NCBI GenBank assembly: GCA_002723275.1
Contig: PBNZ01000029.1
Span: forward strand, 1 to 64,000
Reading direction: 5' to 3'
DNA from: Planctomycetaceae bacterium
GTDB taxonomy: Bacteria; Planctomycetota; Planctomycetia; Pirellulales; Pirellulaceae
Length of the DNA stretch: 64,000 bases
Shown piece after piece: positions 1 through 8,976 of this stretch. The translations under genes and the position numbers were made by a program. Within the stretch, counting starts at the first letter, position 1; every line of letters begins with the position of its first letter. The notes under the pieces are model-generated. The model made no database searches. It was not told where the DNA came from and was given only the letters and a program-made list of their open reading frames with translations.

Positions 1-15
1 ATCTCGACCGCTGAG

Positions 16-225
16 TTATTCGTCAACGCGCGGGCTGCCGTCGCACCGGAGCAGCTCGAAAGCGTAGTCCAAGACAGCATCGCGGCTCTGGGACAAGAAA
101 AAGGGCTGAATTTCACCCAACAGAAACTGCAACGCTTTTCTCCCGCTCCGCCAGTACCAACCCATCGCTTCGCCTCCTCTTGATGCCACTGCAGCCAAAG
201 CAGTGGCTGCACTCGCGAGCAACAA
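16..225 (-). CDS. possible small hypothetical protein
   Basis: This is a 69-codon frame starting at TTG; an internal ATG at 165 would give 49 residues. The product is unrecognised. The region after the internal start is moderately aromatic and ends in an acidic tail. No signal peptide or motif supports it, and the window edge hides the context. It may be a short real gene or chance. Confidence 0.2.
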   Translation of the reverse strand: MLLASAATALAAVASRGGEAMGWYWRSGRKALQFLLGEIQPFFLSQSRDAVLDYAFELLRCDGSPRVDE

Positions 226-357
226 CCGGCACGCGAAATAAGTCTGGTCAACTATAAGGGCGTCTGCTATTCTTCGCGCCCACTGCTACCGTGGAGCTTG
301 CGCGGGAGTGGCCTCGGTCGATATCCAACTCGCTTTTGCCTGAAAGCCTTAGATACC

Positions 358-1086
358 ATGCGGACAAAAAACCGAATCTTTCACCCATTGTGTTATGTCG
401 CCTGTCTCGTGGCAGTCACGTTTTTTTTCATGGGTTGCGCCATGAACAGTTTCAGCATGCCCACGCCTTTCTGGGGAAAAAACTCTGCTGAAAGCAGCTA
501 TGACAATGGCGTGCACGAGCGGCTCGATAGCCTCAAAGAGGTGCAAAAAACCGTTGAAAAGATGTCTCCCGAGGAACAAGAACGCATCGCCCAATCCCTG
601 GCGAGATCCTATGCCAACAAGCAACCTCAGGCCGTGCAGATTGGCATCACCGAGACTTTCGGATACATCAATACCCCGACAGCGATCAAGGGACTCGAGA
701 TGGCGCTCCAAGATGCCAACCCTGAAATCCGAATCGAGGCTGTGAGATCCTTAGGACGCCTGAGGTCTCCTGCTGCATTACAAGCCTTAGTCGCTACCCA
801 GAACAGTGACACCAATCTGGATGTGCGCCTGGCGGTCACGGAAGAACTAGGAGGATTCAAGTCGAATCAAGCCGTTCTTGCACTTAGCCAATCTTTAAAG
901 GATTCTGATCCGGCCATGCAGTTCCTGGCCATGCAATCGTTAAGCCAGGTCACGGGAGAAGACCTCGGCAACGATGTTCGTCAATGGCAGCAGTACGTGA
1001 GTCGCCTGCCCACTTCACCTTCAAACGGAACGCCAGAATCCAATTCGCCCGAAAATGTGGCCAATGAGCTCCGGGATCTGCGCTGA
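358..1086 (+). CDS. HEAT-repeat lipoprotein
   Basis: The product is a secreted lipoprotein of about 242 residues, probably a scaffold or binding protein at the cell envelope; its partner is unknown. The start at 358 is chosen because it gives a basic n-region, a hydrophobic stretch and a lipobox ending FFFMGC. An upstream in-frame start at 298 would add 20 residues that do not fit a signal peptide. From about residue 85 onward, helical pairs of HEAT/PBS-lyase type appear, with repeated patterns such as NPEIRIEAVRSLG and LDVRLAVTEELGG. The C-terminal 30 residues are polar and low in complexity. It stands alone. The family is clear, but the function is not inferable. Confidence 0.75.
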   Translation: MRTKNRIFHPLCYVACLVAVTFFFMGCAMNSFSMPTPFWGKNSAESSYDNGVHERLDSLKEVQKTVEKMSPEEQERIAQSLARSYANKQPQAVQIGITETFGYINTPTAIKGLEMALQDANPEIRIEAVRSLGRLRSPAALQALVATQNSDTNLDVRLAVTEELGGFKSNQAVLALSQSLKDSDPAMQFLAMQSLSQVTGEDLGNDVRQWQQYVSRLPTSPSNGTPESNSPENVANELRDLR

Positions 1087-1530
1087 GCCGGTCGTGAGGT
1101 TCACCGATTCTTCATCAGGGCGGAACCGCTAAACCTTCCCCAAAGGGTACCGATAGCAAATCCCCTGGCGGTTGAAATACCGCGTTGAATCCGTTCTGAT
1201 CGGCCGGCTTTCACTGAGTATCACCAGCTGTGTTTGCCGACGAAACCAATACGGCCGATTAAGTCTTACGAGAAGCGGCGTTCCGTTGCCGTTTGAAGGT
1301 TTGCGGACTACATCAAATAAGCCTAGAACAGGCGCGGTCCAGGCGACAGAACTCGTCCATTCGAGCGCTGACGGTTGAAATCCACCTGTGAAATCGCGAG
1401 AGACACATGAACTGACTGAGGATGGTGTCCGATATCACTGCAACAAGTGCAATCATCTGCACCGTTCGCACGGCATAAGTATGACTGCCGGACAGACGCT
1501 TCCACCCCTTGAGACTGCAGAAACATACTA
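1087..1530. other. intergenic stretch, no gene seen
   Basis: About 440 bases lie between the HEAT lipoprotein and the next gene. Short open frames on both strands show no motif or signal peptide. No RNA gene, terminator hairpin or repeat was recognised. It may carry the promoter of the following gene. Confidence 0.5.
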
Positions 1531-3093
1531 ATGACGCAGCAAGCCTCGAATTGTTTTTCGCTCCATCGCGTAAAACCCTCGATCATCATTATTTTCGCCA
1601 TCAGCACGACCCTCATGGTCGGATTGCTGCTAGCAAATGTTCCTGCCATTGCATCGCCCCGGGGATTACTTTGGCTATCGCCGGAGCTCAGCGACTTTGA
1701 AGAGCACGCTCGCGTCGCTAAGCTCGTGACCAGTCCAACCCCGGATCAAGAAGCAGCTTCAACAACACCGGTCATCACGGATACGACGAGTCCAGCGGCT
1801 CAAACCGACACAGATCAGGTCGAATCGGTTTTTGGAGACGTTCTGGACGAAAACGACCTAAACATTAACTCTCCTAAAGCAGCGGAAGAATCGAAGAACC
1901 AAGATTCATCTCCACGTTTGGCTAACAAGGCGTCCACCGGCAAGTCCGAATCGGCCAAGGACGTAGAGACTCAAGAAACATCCACCTCGAATGCAACAGA
2001 CGAAGTACCCGCGACCGAACCGAAGCCCACCGCGGAACTTGAAGAGTCAGAGCAACCACCTGCACCGGTCATTCCGGCCCGAGTTGCCCGCCTTCGCAAG
2101 CCGATCGAGAATTGCCTGCGTCTGTATGAACCGATCCTCCTGAACAGCGGTGAACACAGTTGCTGGTCGATGATGCATTCATTTCTCGGCTGGGGCCTCG
2201 ATAGTGACATTCGTGTGGGCAGCTCAAAGGGTCGTCGCACAAGCGTCTTTAACTGGCTTTGCGAGAACCAGTCGTGTGCTGGACGGCGTCTGTTCTACGT
2301 TTCTAATGGCCGCATTAAAGGCCGTGAAGGACCTGGCTACCAGGGTCATGCTGGCCAGTTCCTGGCGATGGCAGCGCAAACGAATGCTCCACGAGAGACG
2401 GCGATCCGTGTCCAAGGGCGCGACTTCACGATTGAAGAGCTGATCATGGAAGAACAGTTAACCTGCCGCGAGCCGTCGGAGCTAACTTTCAAGCTGATCG
2501 GATTCGCTCACTATCTTGATAGCGATGCAAAATGGAAAAACGATCGGGGCGAATCATGGGACCTTCCCCGTGTGATCCGAGCTGAATTAGCTCAAACCAT
2601 CAACGGTGCAGCTTGTGGTGGTACTCACCGCATTATGGGCCTGACCTACGCAGTCAAAATGCGAGATGCAGCTGAAAAGCCGATGGAAGGCCAGTGGTGG
2701 AGAGCCAAAAAATTCGTCGACGACTATTACGCTTACTCGCTTACCCTGCAAAACAGGGATGGCAGCTTCAGTAGTGACTGGTTCAAGCGACGAGGTAACT
2801 GGGGTGGAAACGATCGCAAATTCCAGACAACGGGCCACATTCTGGAATGGATGGTCTATGCGGCGGAAGAAAATCAACTGCATGATGAACGAATTGTTCG
2901 TTCCGTCGCTTATCTGGCGAACTTAATGGTTCAACATCGTTACCACGACTGGGAATATGGTCCCAAGGGTCATTCGGTTCGCGCCTTACGACTTTATCAC
3001 GAACGAGTTTTTGGTAACGACTGGAAACGTCCTACCCAAGTTGTGAAACGCGACAAAAAATCTTCTTCGACGAAACGATCAAGAAAGCGTTAG
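1531..3093 (+). CDS. membrane-anchored conserved hypothetical protein
   Basis: The product has 520 residues. Residues about 17-42 form one hydrophobic segment (signal anchor or signal peptide). They are followed by a roughly 130-residue low-complexity linker rich in Thr, Ser, Glu and Ala, then a conserved-looking domain from about residue 185 to 500. That domain contains repeated GHxxxxLxW and HRxxGLxxA patterns (for example GTHRIMGLTYA and TTGHILEWMVY), which recall alpha/alpha-toroid proteins, but no catalytic motif can be named. The tail is strongly basic (KRDKKSSSTKRSRKR). I recognise this architecture from planctomycete genomes, where it is annotated only as hypothetical. The linker suggests a periplasmic domain tethered to the inner membrane. 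The start is the first ATG that keeps the hydrophobic segment near the N terminus. Confidence 0.75.
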   Translation: MTQQASNCFSLHRVKPSIIIIFAISTTLMVGLLLANVPAIASPRGLLWLSPELSDFEEHARVAKLVTSPTPDQEAASTTPVITDTTSPAAQTDTDQVESVFGDVLDENDLNINSPKAAEESKNQDSSPRLANKASTGKSESAKDVETQETSTSNATDEVPATEPKPTAELEESEQPPAPVIPARVARLRKPIENCLRLYEPILLNSGEHSCWSMMHSFLGWGLDSDIRVGSSKGRRTSVFNWLCENQSCAGRRLFYVSNGRIKGREGPGYQGHAGQFLAMAAQTNAPRETAIRVQGRDFTIEELIMEEQLTCREPSELTFKLIGFAHYLDSDAKWKNDRGESWDLPRVIRAELAQTINGAACGGTHRIMGLTYAVKMRDAAEKPMEGQWWRAKKFVDDYYAYSLTLQNRDGSFSSDWFKRRGNWGGNDRKFQTTGHILEWMVYAAEENQLHDERIVRSVAYLANLMVQHRYHDWEYGPKGHSVRALRLYHERVFGNDWKRPTQVVKRDKKSSSTKRSRKR

Positions 3094-3218
3094 AGATCGG
3101 CCAACATGCAGCCCGCTGAACTACTCATCGGGTTGCGATATCCAAAAAAAGAGTCTAGGATTCTAGCTAGTTTAATGCTCAGCTCCTAACAGACTCGTAA
3201 GTCTGCGCGACCCTTCGT

Positions 3219-4154
3219 ATGACGGCTCAGAAGTCAACAGAACCGATGGATCCGATTTACGAGATCGCGGTCCAGCTTGCCAAATCAGTCGATGCGGACG
3301 CAGTATTACTGTTGAGGGAGTCTTCGGTCGACCTGGATCGCCTCAAAAAACTTGTGGGGCGTCGTCGCAAGCTGATCATTGCCGGCGACACCATCGAGGA
3401 TCTTGCGGGTGCGGAAGAAACCGAACTCGAAACCGTTCTGCTGAACATGCCGGAGGCACCGGTCTACGACAAATTGACGCACGCTCTGTTGACGTCAATC
3501 GCGAATGAACAGCTGGCACCCGGGGCTGATGTCATCGCTTTGTACTGTGGCTTTGAGGCAGGGCAAGTCGATTCAGTAAGCCACATTCGCCTGGACGACC
3601 ACCTCGGACGTCTGACGGCGCGCGACCTGAGAAAGCTAGGGACCAATGTCCCCCTGGAAACGCTCAAGACCGTCGTGGATCTTGCTGTGGAAATCGGTCG
3701 GGAAGGCCGAGAGGGCAAGCCGGTGGGCACCATTCTGGTGGTCGGAGATAGTCGAAACGTCATCAAGAGCAGTGAGCCATTGGGATTTGACCCGGTCAAG
3801 GGATACAATCGCCGAGACCGCAACATTCAGGATCTCAGAGTTCGAGAGGCGATCAAAGAGATCGCTCCGCTCGACGGAGCGATCGTCGTTTCCTCCGACG
3901 GCACCGTAGACGCCGCCTGCCGCTATCTGAATGCGACCGCTGCGAACGTCACGCTCTCAAAGGGGCTCGGCGCCCGACATTGGGCAGCCGCAGCCATCAC
4001 GAAAAAAACCAAAGCCGTCGCGGTAACGGTGAGCGAATCGAACGGTACGGTGCGTCTGTTCCACAAAGGAGAGGTGCTGCTACGAGTCGAGCCGTTTCGT
4101 CGTGCGATGAAGTGGAAAGACTTTGAGTACGAACCACCCCAAACGGACGAATAG
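3219..4154 (+). CDS. diadenylate cyclase, archaeal DacZ-like (DisA_N domain)
   Basis: Predicted to make cyclic di-AMP from two ATP. The C-terminal half (about residues 165-295) is a DisA_N/DAC domain. It has the DGA motif at 219-221 (LDGAIVVSSDG), a GARHW stretch at 251-255 where canonical enzymes have RHR, and the SESNGTV strand at 272-278. The N-terminal half (about 11-150) is not the membrane region of CdaA nor the DNA-binding part of DisA. It resembles the pyruvate-kinase C-terminal-like domain found in front of the DAC domain in archaeal DacZ. The protein is soluble, with no signal peptide or membrane helix. The third position of RHR is Trp, so nucleotide binding may differ. The start is ATG 3219; ATG 3246 is a possible alternative. 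The 3' end overlaps the next gene by 32 bases, suggesting co-expression. Confidence 0.82.
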   Translation: MTAQKSTEPMDPIYEIAVQLAKSVDADAVLLLRESSVDLDRLKKLVGRRRKLIIAGDTIEDLAGAEETELETVLLNMPEAPVYDKLTHALLTSIANEQLAPGADVIALYCGFEAGQVDSVSHIRLDDHLGRLTARDLRKLGTNVPLETLKTVVDLAVEIGREGREGKPVGTILVVGDSRNVIKSSEPLGFDPVKGYNRRDRNIQDLRVREAIKEIAPLDGAIVVSSDGTVDAACRYLNATAANVTLSKGLGARHWAAAAITKKTKAVAVTVSESNGTVRLFHKGEVLLRVEPFRRAMKWKDFEYEPPQTDE

Positions 4155-4638
4155 TCCGCTGTCCGTCGAGTTGCGGCGAGCCGACCTCTCTGATGCGAAC
4201 CATCAAAGGTTCTTTCTAGAACTCCTCGATGCTTACATGCAGCATCCCATGGGCGCGGACAAGCCGATGCCGTTCGAGAATCGCGACAAACTGATCAGAG
4301 ACCTTACCGAACATCCCTTTCAGCGCACGCTATTCGCAATGGACCAAGAGGAAGCCATTGGTCTGGCGGTTTGCTTCTTGGGATATTCCACCTTCTACGC
4401 TCAACGTCTCTTGAATATCCACGATTTATTTGTCGCGGCAGATTATCGCGGCCAAGGAGTTGGCCTGCTCTTGCTCCAGGGCGTGGAAGACTGGGCACGA
4501 GAACTGGGTTGCTGTAAGGTGACGCTCGAGGTCCACGGCGACAACCTTCGAGGCCAAAGCGTCTATCAAGAATTTGGGTTCGATGGAGGTCGGGACAAAA
4601 TGTCATTCTGGACCAAACTCTTGGTCGACTCCTGCTAG
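4123..4638 (+). CDS. GNAT family N-acetyltransferase
   Basis: The product is a 171-residue acetyl-CoA-dependent acyltransferase of unknown substrate. The acetyl-CoA-binding motif A is clear: a strand (IHDLFVAADY) followed by RGQGVG and a long helix. Motif B is seen in the C-terminal GQSVYQEFGF. This is a complete single GNAT domain. The start overlaps the diadenylate cyclase gene by 32 bases in another frame, so the two are probably translated from one message. A later in-frame start would remove the overlap without cutting the fold, so the true start is uncertain. Confidence 0.8.
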   Translation: MSTNHPKRTNSPLSVELRRADLSDANHQRFFLELLDAYMQHPMGADKPMPFENRDKLIRDLTEHPFQRTLFAMDQEEAIGLAVCFLGYSTFYAQRLLNIHDLFVAADYRGQGVGLLLLQGVEDWARELGCCKVTLEVHGDNLRGQSVYQEFGFDGGRDKMSFWTKLLVDSC

Positions 4639-4653
4639 AACAGCGTAGCTCCG

Positions 4654-5304
4654 TCAAACCGCAAATTGATGAAGGAGCTTCCACGGAACGCCAATCGAAA
4701 CGATGTGCAACTGACCGACCCAAGGTTGTGCTTCTTCCTGGAGTAAGCCGGGTTTAGCAGCCACAAAGGTACAGGTGTGGTCCGCTCTCACGGTGCGATC
4801 AGCCGGCTTTCCCGAATCGGCATCAAGGCCACTGGGGATATCAATGGCCAGCTTTCGTCCAGCCGCCGCATTGATGGCTAGAATTGCCTCATCGTACGGA
4901 GGCCGAGGCTGTCCGTGCGACCCTGTCCCCAACAGAGCGTCCAAAATCCAATCCTCATCCTGCACGCCTGGCAGTACATCGATACGATCCGTGATTCGGA
5001 CCCGGGTCTGGCTCAACAACTCGAAGTTAACTGCAGCATCGCCCTTTAGCTGCCTCACATCCCCGACGGTTATCACACAAACATCAATATCCAGGAGATC
5101 GAGCTGCCGAGCGATCACAAAGCCGTCACCCGCATTATTGCCTTTGCCGCAAGCGATAAAAACGCGTTCCGGCCGGCTCGTCTCGCACAATCGATCAACG
5201 ACACCTCGCCCGGCGTTTTCCATCAATACGAGACCGGACATTCCTAGCTCTTCGATCGCGATACGATCAACCTCGCGCACCTGCTCACGTGTCAACACAT
5301 TCAC
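4654..5304 (-). CDS. nnrE: NAD(P)H-hydrate epimerase (YjeF N-terminal type)
   Basis: This metabolite-repair enzyme interconverts the R and S forms of hydrated NAD(P)H so that the dehydratase can restore the cofactor. At 216 residues it is a stand-alone YjeF_N domain. It carries the glycine-rich GKGNNAGDGFV motif at about 53-63, DALLGTG at about 116-122 and the late IDIPSGLDADSG motif at about 154-165. The dehydratase domain (NnrD) is not fused here and not seen in the window. The gene faces the GNAT gene tail to tail. Confidence 0.9.
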   Translation of the reverse strand: MNVLTREQVREVDRIAIEELGMSGLVLMENAGRGVVDRLCETSRPERVFIACGKGNNAGDGFVIARQLDLLDIDVCVITVGDVRQLKGDAAVNFELLSQTRVRITDRIDVLPGVQDEDWILDALLGTGSHGQPRPPYDEAILAINAAAGRKLAIDIPSGLDADSGKPADRTVRADHTCTFVAAKPGLLQEEAQPWVGQLHIVSIGVPWKLLHQFAV

Positions 5305-5432
5305 AACGAACCTCTCTTTACCAACATCCTGGTGGTTTCACTGATTGCCATTTCCCCGTACCATTGGACGGTTGCTCAAAGCACCCTACGAACCATCTTG
5401 ATTCTAACTCGTTTTCGTGAGAAGGGCGGATC

Positions 5433-5735
5433 ATGCGTGTCGTCGCTGTATCTCGTAAAGATGTTCCAGCCTTGGAAATGCCAACTCGATTCCAGACGGA
5501 CATCACTTATTTCATCACGCCGGAAAGCGAACCAGGAGTCCCAAAGCTCGGGGAAAACGAATTCTGGGTTCGCCAGGAAGACGCAAAACAATGGCTAGAT
5601 GACCTGGTAATCGAAGTCGTTTCTCCTCTCTCCGCTGAGATGAAAGCTGAAATCGAACTCACGGAGGACCAAGAACGTTGGCTGGAGTGGCTGATTGAAT
5701 ACAAGGTTGAGCATATTCGCCTGGAGAAACCGTGA
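5433..5735 (+). CDS. conserved-looking hypothetical protein, translationally coupled to esterase
   Basis: The product is a 100-residue acidic soluble protein with no recognised domain. It is rich in Glu and Trp in the C-terminal half (EDQERWLEWLIEYK), suggesting a helix. A good Shine-Dalgarno-like AGGGCGG precedes the ATG by six bases. Its TGA stop overlaps the GTG start of the next gene as GTGA, so the two are likely translated together. Its role is unknown. Confidence 0.65.
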   Translation: MRVVAVSRKDVPALEMPTRFQTDITYFITPESEPGVPKLGENEFWVRQEDAKQWLDDLVIEVVSPLSAEMKAEIELTEDQERWLEWLIEYKVEHIRLEKP

Positions 5736-6598
5736 CATTCGACCCTGAATCCTCCGATTTCACCGCCAATCTCATGATCGACGACCGGCAGCGAATGTTT
5801 CGGGTCCATCAACCTCAGCCGGCAGTCAACAACCGCGCTCTGATCATTGCTTTTCACGGCACGGGTATCAACGGCCAACGAATGGCAGAATTCTGCAATC
5901 TTAATTCGTTAGCCGACGAATCCGATTTCATTGTCCTCTATCCAGACGGCAGCGGCCGGAACGAAATGTCGCTCCAGTGGAACACAGGCCACTCGGCGAG
6001 TTTTGCGACGCGATATCAAGTCAACGACCTTGAGTATGTAAAACGGTTGATCGATTGGTCGATCCAGCATCTGCAAGTCGATCCTGGCCGGATCTATCTG
6101 GCGGGCATGTCCAGTGGTGGAATTCTCTGCTACGAGCTGGCCATCCAAATTCCTTCGCAAATTGCAGCCGTCGCTTCCGTCGCGGGCACGCTGCGTGATT
6201 TCAGCCGTCCCCCCGTTGCTGTCCCTGTCATTCATTTCCATGGCACCAACGACTCTTATGTCCCCTACGAGGGTGGCCGAGGAGCTCGCAGCCTCTCCCA
6301 AATCGAATTCTCGTCAGTCGCGAACACAATGGATTGGTGGGCCAAAGCCAATCAGTGTACGCATCGAAGAATGCAAAGACCTTGCGTCACGATCAACGAC
6401 GGAACATGGATTGTCCGTGAGGCCTACTTGAACTCAGCTGAGGAAGAACGCGTGCTTCTCTACACCATCAAGAACGGTGGCCACACATGGCCTGGTTCAG
6501 CCTGGTCTGAATCCGCTGCTCATTCCCTTGGAACGACAACGCTGAATCTCCATGCAAATCAGGAGATCTGGTCATTCTTCCAAAAACATAAATGCTGA
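5732..6598 (+). CDS. polyhydroxybutyrate depolymerase / feruloyl esterase-like alpha/beta hydrolase
   Basis: The product is a 288-residue serine hydrolase of the LpqC/PHB-depolymerase-like esterase family. Motifs in order: an IIAFHGTG oxyanion strand near residue 33, the nucleophile elbow AGMSSGG (Ser at about 127), the acid region HFHGTNDSYVPYEGG at about 169-183, and the catalytic His in NGGHTWPG at about 250. No clear signal peptide is present, so it may act in the cytoplasm unless the start is further upstream. It begins with GTG overlapping the stop of the preceding hypothetical gene. The natural substrate cannot be named; short polyesters or acylated sugars are typical of the family. 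Confidence 0.83.
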   Translation: MTFDPESSDFTANLMIDDRQRMFRVHQPQPAVNNRALIIAFHGTGINGQRMAEFCNLNSLADESDFIVLYPDGSGRNEMSLQWNTGHSASFATRYQVNDLEYVKRLIDWSIQHLQVDPGRIYLAGMSSGGILCYELAIQIPSQIAAVASVAGTLRDFSRPPVAVPVIHFHGTNDSYVPYEGGRGARSLSQIEFSSVANTMDWWAKANQCTHRRMQRPCVTINDGTWIVREAYLNSAEEERVLLYTIKNGGHTWPGSAWSESAAHSLGTTTLNLHANQEIWSFFQKHKC

Positions 6599-6896
6599 TT
6601 GGCATCCTGTAACGAATGAATGCATGCACAGCGACACAGCCAACATTCTCCACGCATCCATTCCCCAACGACGTCGACTCGAGCAAAAACAGGCTTGGGA
6701 TCCACAGAGGGTACCTAACGGCGATTACCATTTAGCATTTTCATTTTCCCAAGTGCCGTTCATTCTGGCAGCAAATGGGGGGGAAATTCCTTTCAAATCC
6801 TGAAAATCGTCTATCAACAAGGCAACCTTATTCGCTCAGTAGGTTACGATAACCGCTTCTGAGTCAGTTCCCACCGTGCCCCTGAATTAACGCTCA
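6599..6896. other. intergenic stretch, no gene seen
   Basis: About 300 bases precede the glycosyltransferase gene. A short plus-strand frame through it has no features of a gene. No hairpin terminator or RNA was recognised. Confidence 0.5.
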
Positions 6897-7760
6897 ATGC
6901 TTTCCGTCGTCACACTACATCTGCAGCGTAAGGAACAAACCGAGCGGTTCATCAAGGCTCTGTACGAGATGACGGAGCGAGAGTTTGAGCTCATTGTAGT
7001 GAGCCAAGAATCCGACACGGAAACCATCGCGTGGTTGACGCGATTACAACAGGAACAAAAAAACTTTGAGATCGTGTGGAATGAGCACAACATCGGAACT
7101 GCGGCCGGAAGGAATCTTGGAGTAAGCGCCGCATCCGGCGAGTACATTGTTTTTCTCGACAACGATGTTGAAGTCACTCAAGGCTGGCTCGAACCGTTAA
7201 TCGACACAGCCCAAAAACAGAAGTCGATCGCCGCTGTGGGCGCTTTAATACTCTTGCCACAGGGCGAAGTTCAATATTGTTCTCACTACGTTGTCGAGTA
7301 CTCCGAGAACACAGAACAGCACTCGATCGGCCTACACATCGATTGCATCCTCAAGCCAGACTCCCCCGAAATCGATGATGAATGCGAAGTCCCCTGGTAC
7401 CCAACAACCTGCCTCTTGATAAAGAGGCAGGCGTTCTTAAATTCTGGAAGCTTTGACGAACAACTCACGATTTGCGAAGAAGACAAAGACCTCTGTCTTG
7501 CGTTGCGTCAGGCTGGTTACAAAATATTTAGTAATCCGGCTTCGAAAGTCGTGCACCACAGTCACCCCAGAACTCCCGCCTACGCCCAGATCCGAGAATC
7601 TCTATCCCAGACATTTCGAGACAAAGCTTTTTTTGAAAAGAAGTGGAATCTAAAATCGATCCACCAAAAGTCGAAACGATACTTAATCGAAACGGGAATG
7701 TCGGACGACGAGATTGCCGAACTTGAAAAGTTTAAAATGTTCGTACAAGTGGTTTCCTAA
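6897..7760 (+). CDS. glycosyltransferase family 2
   Basis: The product is a 287-residue GT-A-fold sugar transferase, cytoplasmic or membrane-associated, with no membrane helix. Evidence: an N-terminal nucleotide-binding strand (SVVTLHLQRKEQ), the conserved HNIGTAAGRNLG segment, the metal-binding FLDNDVE motif at about residue 80, and a late EEDKDLCLALRQAG acidic motif typical of the catalytic base region. It lies six bases upstream of a radical SAM gene, so the two probably form an operon. The acceptor is unknown; polysaccharide or protein are both possible. Confidence 0.82.
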   Translation: MLSVVTLHLQRKEQTERFIKALYEMTEREFELIVVSQESDTETIAWLTRLQQEQKNFEIVWNEHNIGTAAGRNLGVSAASGEYIVFLDNDVEVTQGWLEPLIDTAQKQKSIAAVGALILLPQGEVQYCSHYVVEYSENTEQHSIGLHIDCILKPDSPEIDDECEVPWYPTTCLLIKRQAFLNSGSFDEQLTICEEDKDLCLALRQAGYKIFSNPASKVVHHSHPRTPAYAQIRESLSQTFRDKAFFEKKWNLKSIHQKSKRYLIETGMSDDEIAELEKFKMFVQVVS

Positions 7761-7766
7761 AACACT

Positions 7767-8774
7767 TTGCCGCAAAAGACCATGAAACGTCCCGCCCAAT
7801 TGATCCTGACCATTACCGATCAGTGCAATCATGGCTGTCGAATGTGCTACTACCACAGCTCACTCAACCGTCGCACCAAGGTCATGACTTTGGAGGAATA
7901 TCAAAAGCTCTCGGATGAACTTGACGAGTTGGAACTCTTGCTGATTTCGGGTGGAGAACCCTTCCTTCGCCAAGACATCGCAGAAGTCATCCAAATATTT
8001 TACCGAAGCAATCAAACTCGCTCGGTCTTCATCCCGACCAATGGTTCAACTCCTGACCGCATCATCTCCACCGTCAGTCAGATGCTGGATTTGATGCCCG
8101 AGTTACAACTCACTTTGATGATGTCACTGGAAGGGCTGCATGAAGAACATGATGCGATCCATGAGCAAAAAGACGCATTCAACTCGGTTGTGGAAACAAC
8201 TCGGCGATTAACGCTTCTCCGCGCGCATCGACAAAGCCAGGGAAAACAGGGGTTCTCAGTACTCTTGAATTCCGTCGTCTCCAATGAAAATGCCGATCGT
8301 ATTATTCCCCTCATGGAATATGCAAAAGAACATCTTTACGTCGACACACACACGTTCACGCCCATGCGTGGTGAGGGGCCAACCCCGGATTGCCGAGCAC
8401 CGACACCCGCTCAGTTTGAATCTCTTCAAAAGCAGGCACAACCTTATTTCCAACATTATCTCGCCAAGGAACCGGCTGCCCTCAAGCATATCTTGGATCG
8501 TTACGGGCTTTGGATGGGATTATTGAGAGGCGAAGGCCTGCCTTTCCAATGCCAGGCAGGCCATTACATCGGCGTGATCGAACCCGACGCAAAAGTCCGG
8601 CTTTGCGAATTGACCCCTGTGATCGGCGACCTACGAGCATCAGAATTTAACTTCGAACGGGTTTGGAACTCAGACGAAGCCAATGAATTGCGTCAACAAC
8701 TCATTGGCTGCTCATGCACGCATGCTTGTTTCATCAACGCAAGCCAAAGATACTATTCTCTGCAGGACCAATAA
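7767..8774 (+). CDS. radical SAM protein with C-terminal SPASM/twitch-like cysteines
   Basis: This is a 335-residue AdoMet radical enzyme. The cluster-binding motif is CNHGCRMC (Cys 20, 24, 27), followed by the SAM-binding ISGGEP strand at about 60-65. The C-terminal region has further cysteines in QCQAGH, RLCEL and CSCTHAC, consistent with an auxiliary iron-sulfur cluster of the SPASM/twitch kind. Such enzymes often modify peptides or carbohydrates. The start drawn is TTG at 7767; ATG at 7782 is an alternative and loses nothing of the fold. It sits six bases after a family 2 glycosyltransferase. The substrate is unknown; the peptides encoded near 14.3-14.8 kb are a speculative candidate. Confidence 0.82.
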   Translation: MPQKTMKRPAQLILTITDQCNHGCRMCYYHSSLNRRTKVMTLEEYQKLSDELDELELLLISGGEPFLRQDIAEVIQIFYRSNQTRSVFIPTNGSTPDRIISTVSQMLDLMPELQLTLMMSLEGLHEEHDAIHEQKDAFNSVVETTRRLTLLRAHRQSQGKQGFSVLLNSVVSNENADRIIPLMEYAKEHLYVDTHTFTPMRGEGPTPDCRAPTPAQFESLQKQAQPYFQHYLAKEPAALKHILDRYGLWMGLLRGEGLPFQCQAGHYIGVIEPDAKVRLCELTPVIGDLRASEFNFERVWNSDEANELRQQLIGCSCTHACFINASQRYYSLQDQ

Positions 8775-8976
8775 CCCAATTCCCGCGGCAGTTGGCATAA
8801 AGTAGTCAAATGCTTGATCAGTTCTCCATAGGCGAATTGATCCATTCCTTTCCTGATCGCGGCCTTTAACACGGTCAAACAGGATCGACCAGCAACCCGT
8901 GCCCTAGCTGACGTTCAGGTCAGGAAAAGCAAACATCCACCGTCAACCCAGTTTGGCAACTCGAAAGCAAATACAG

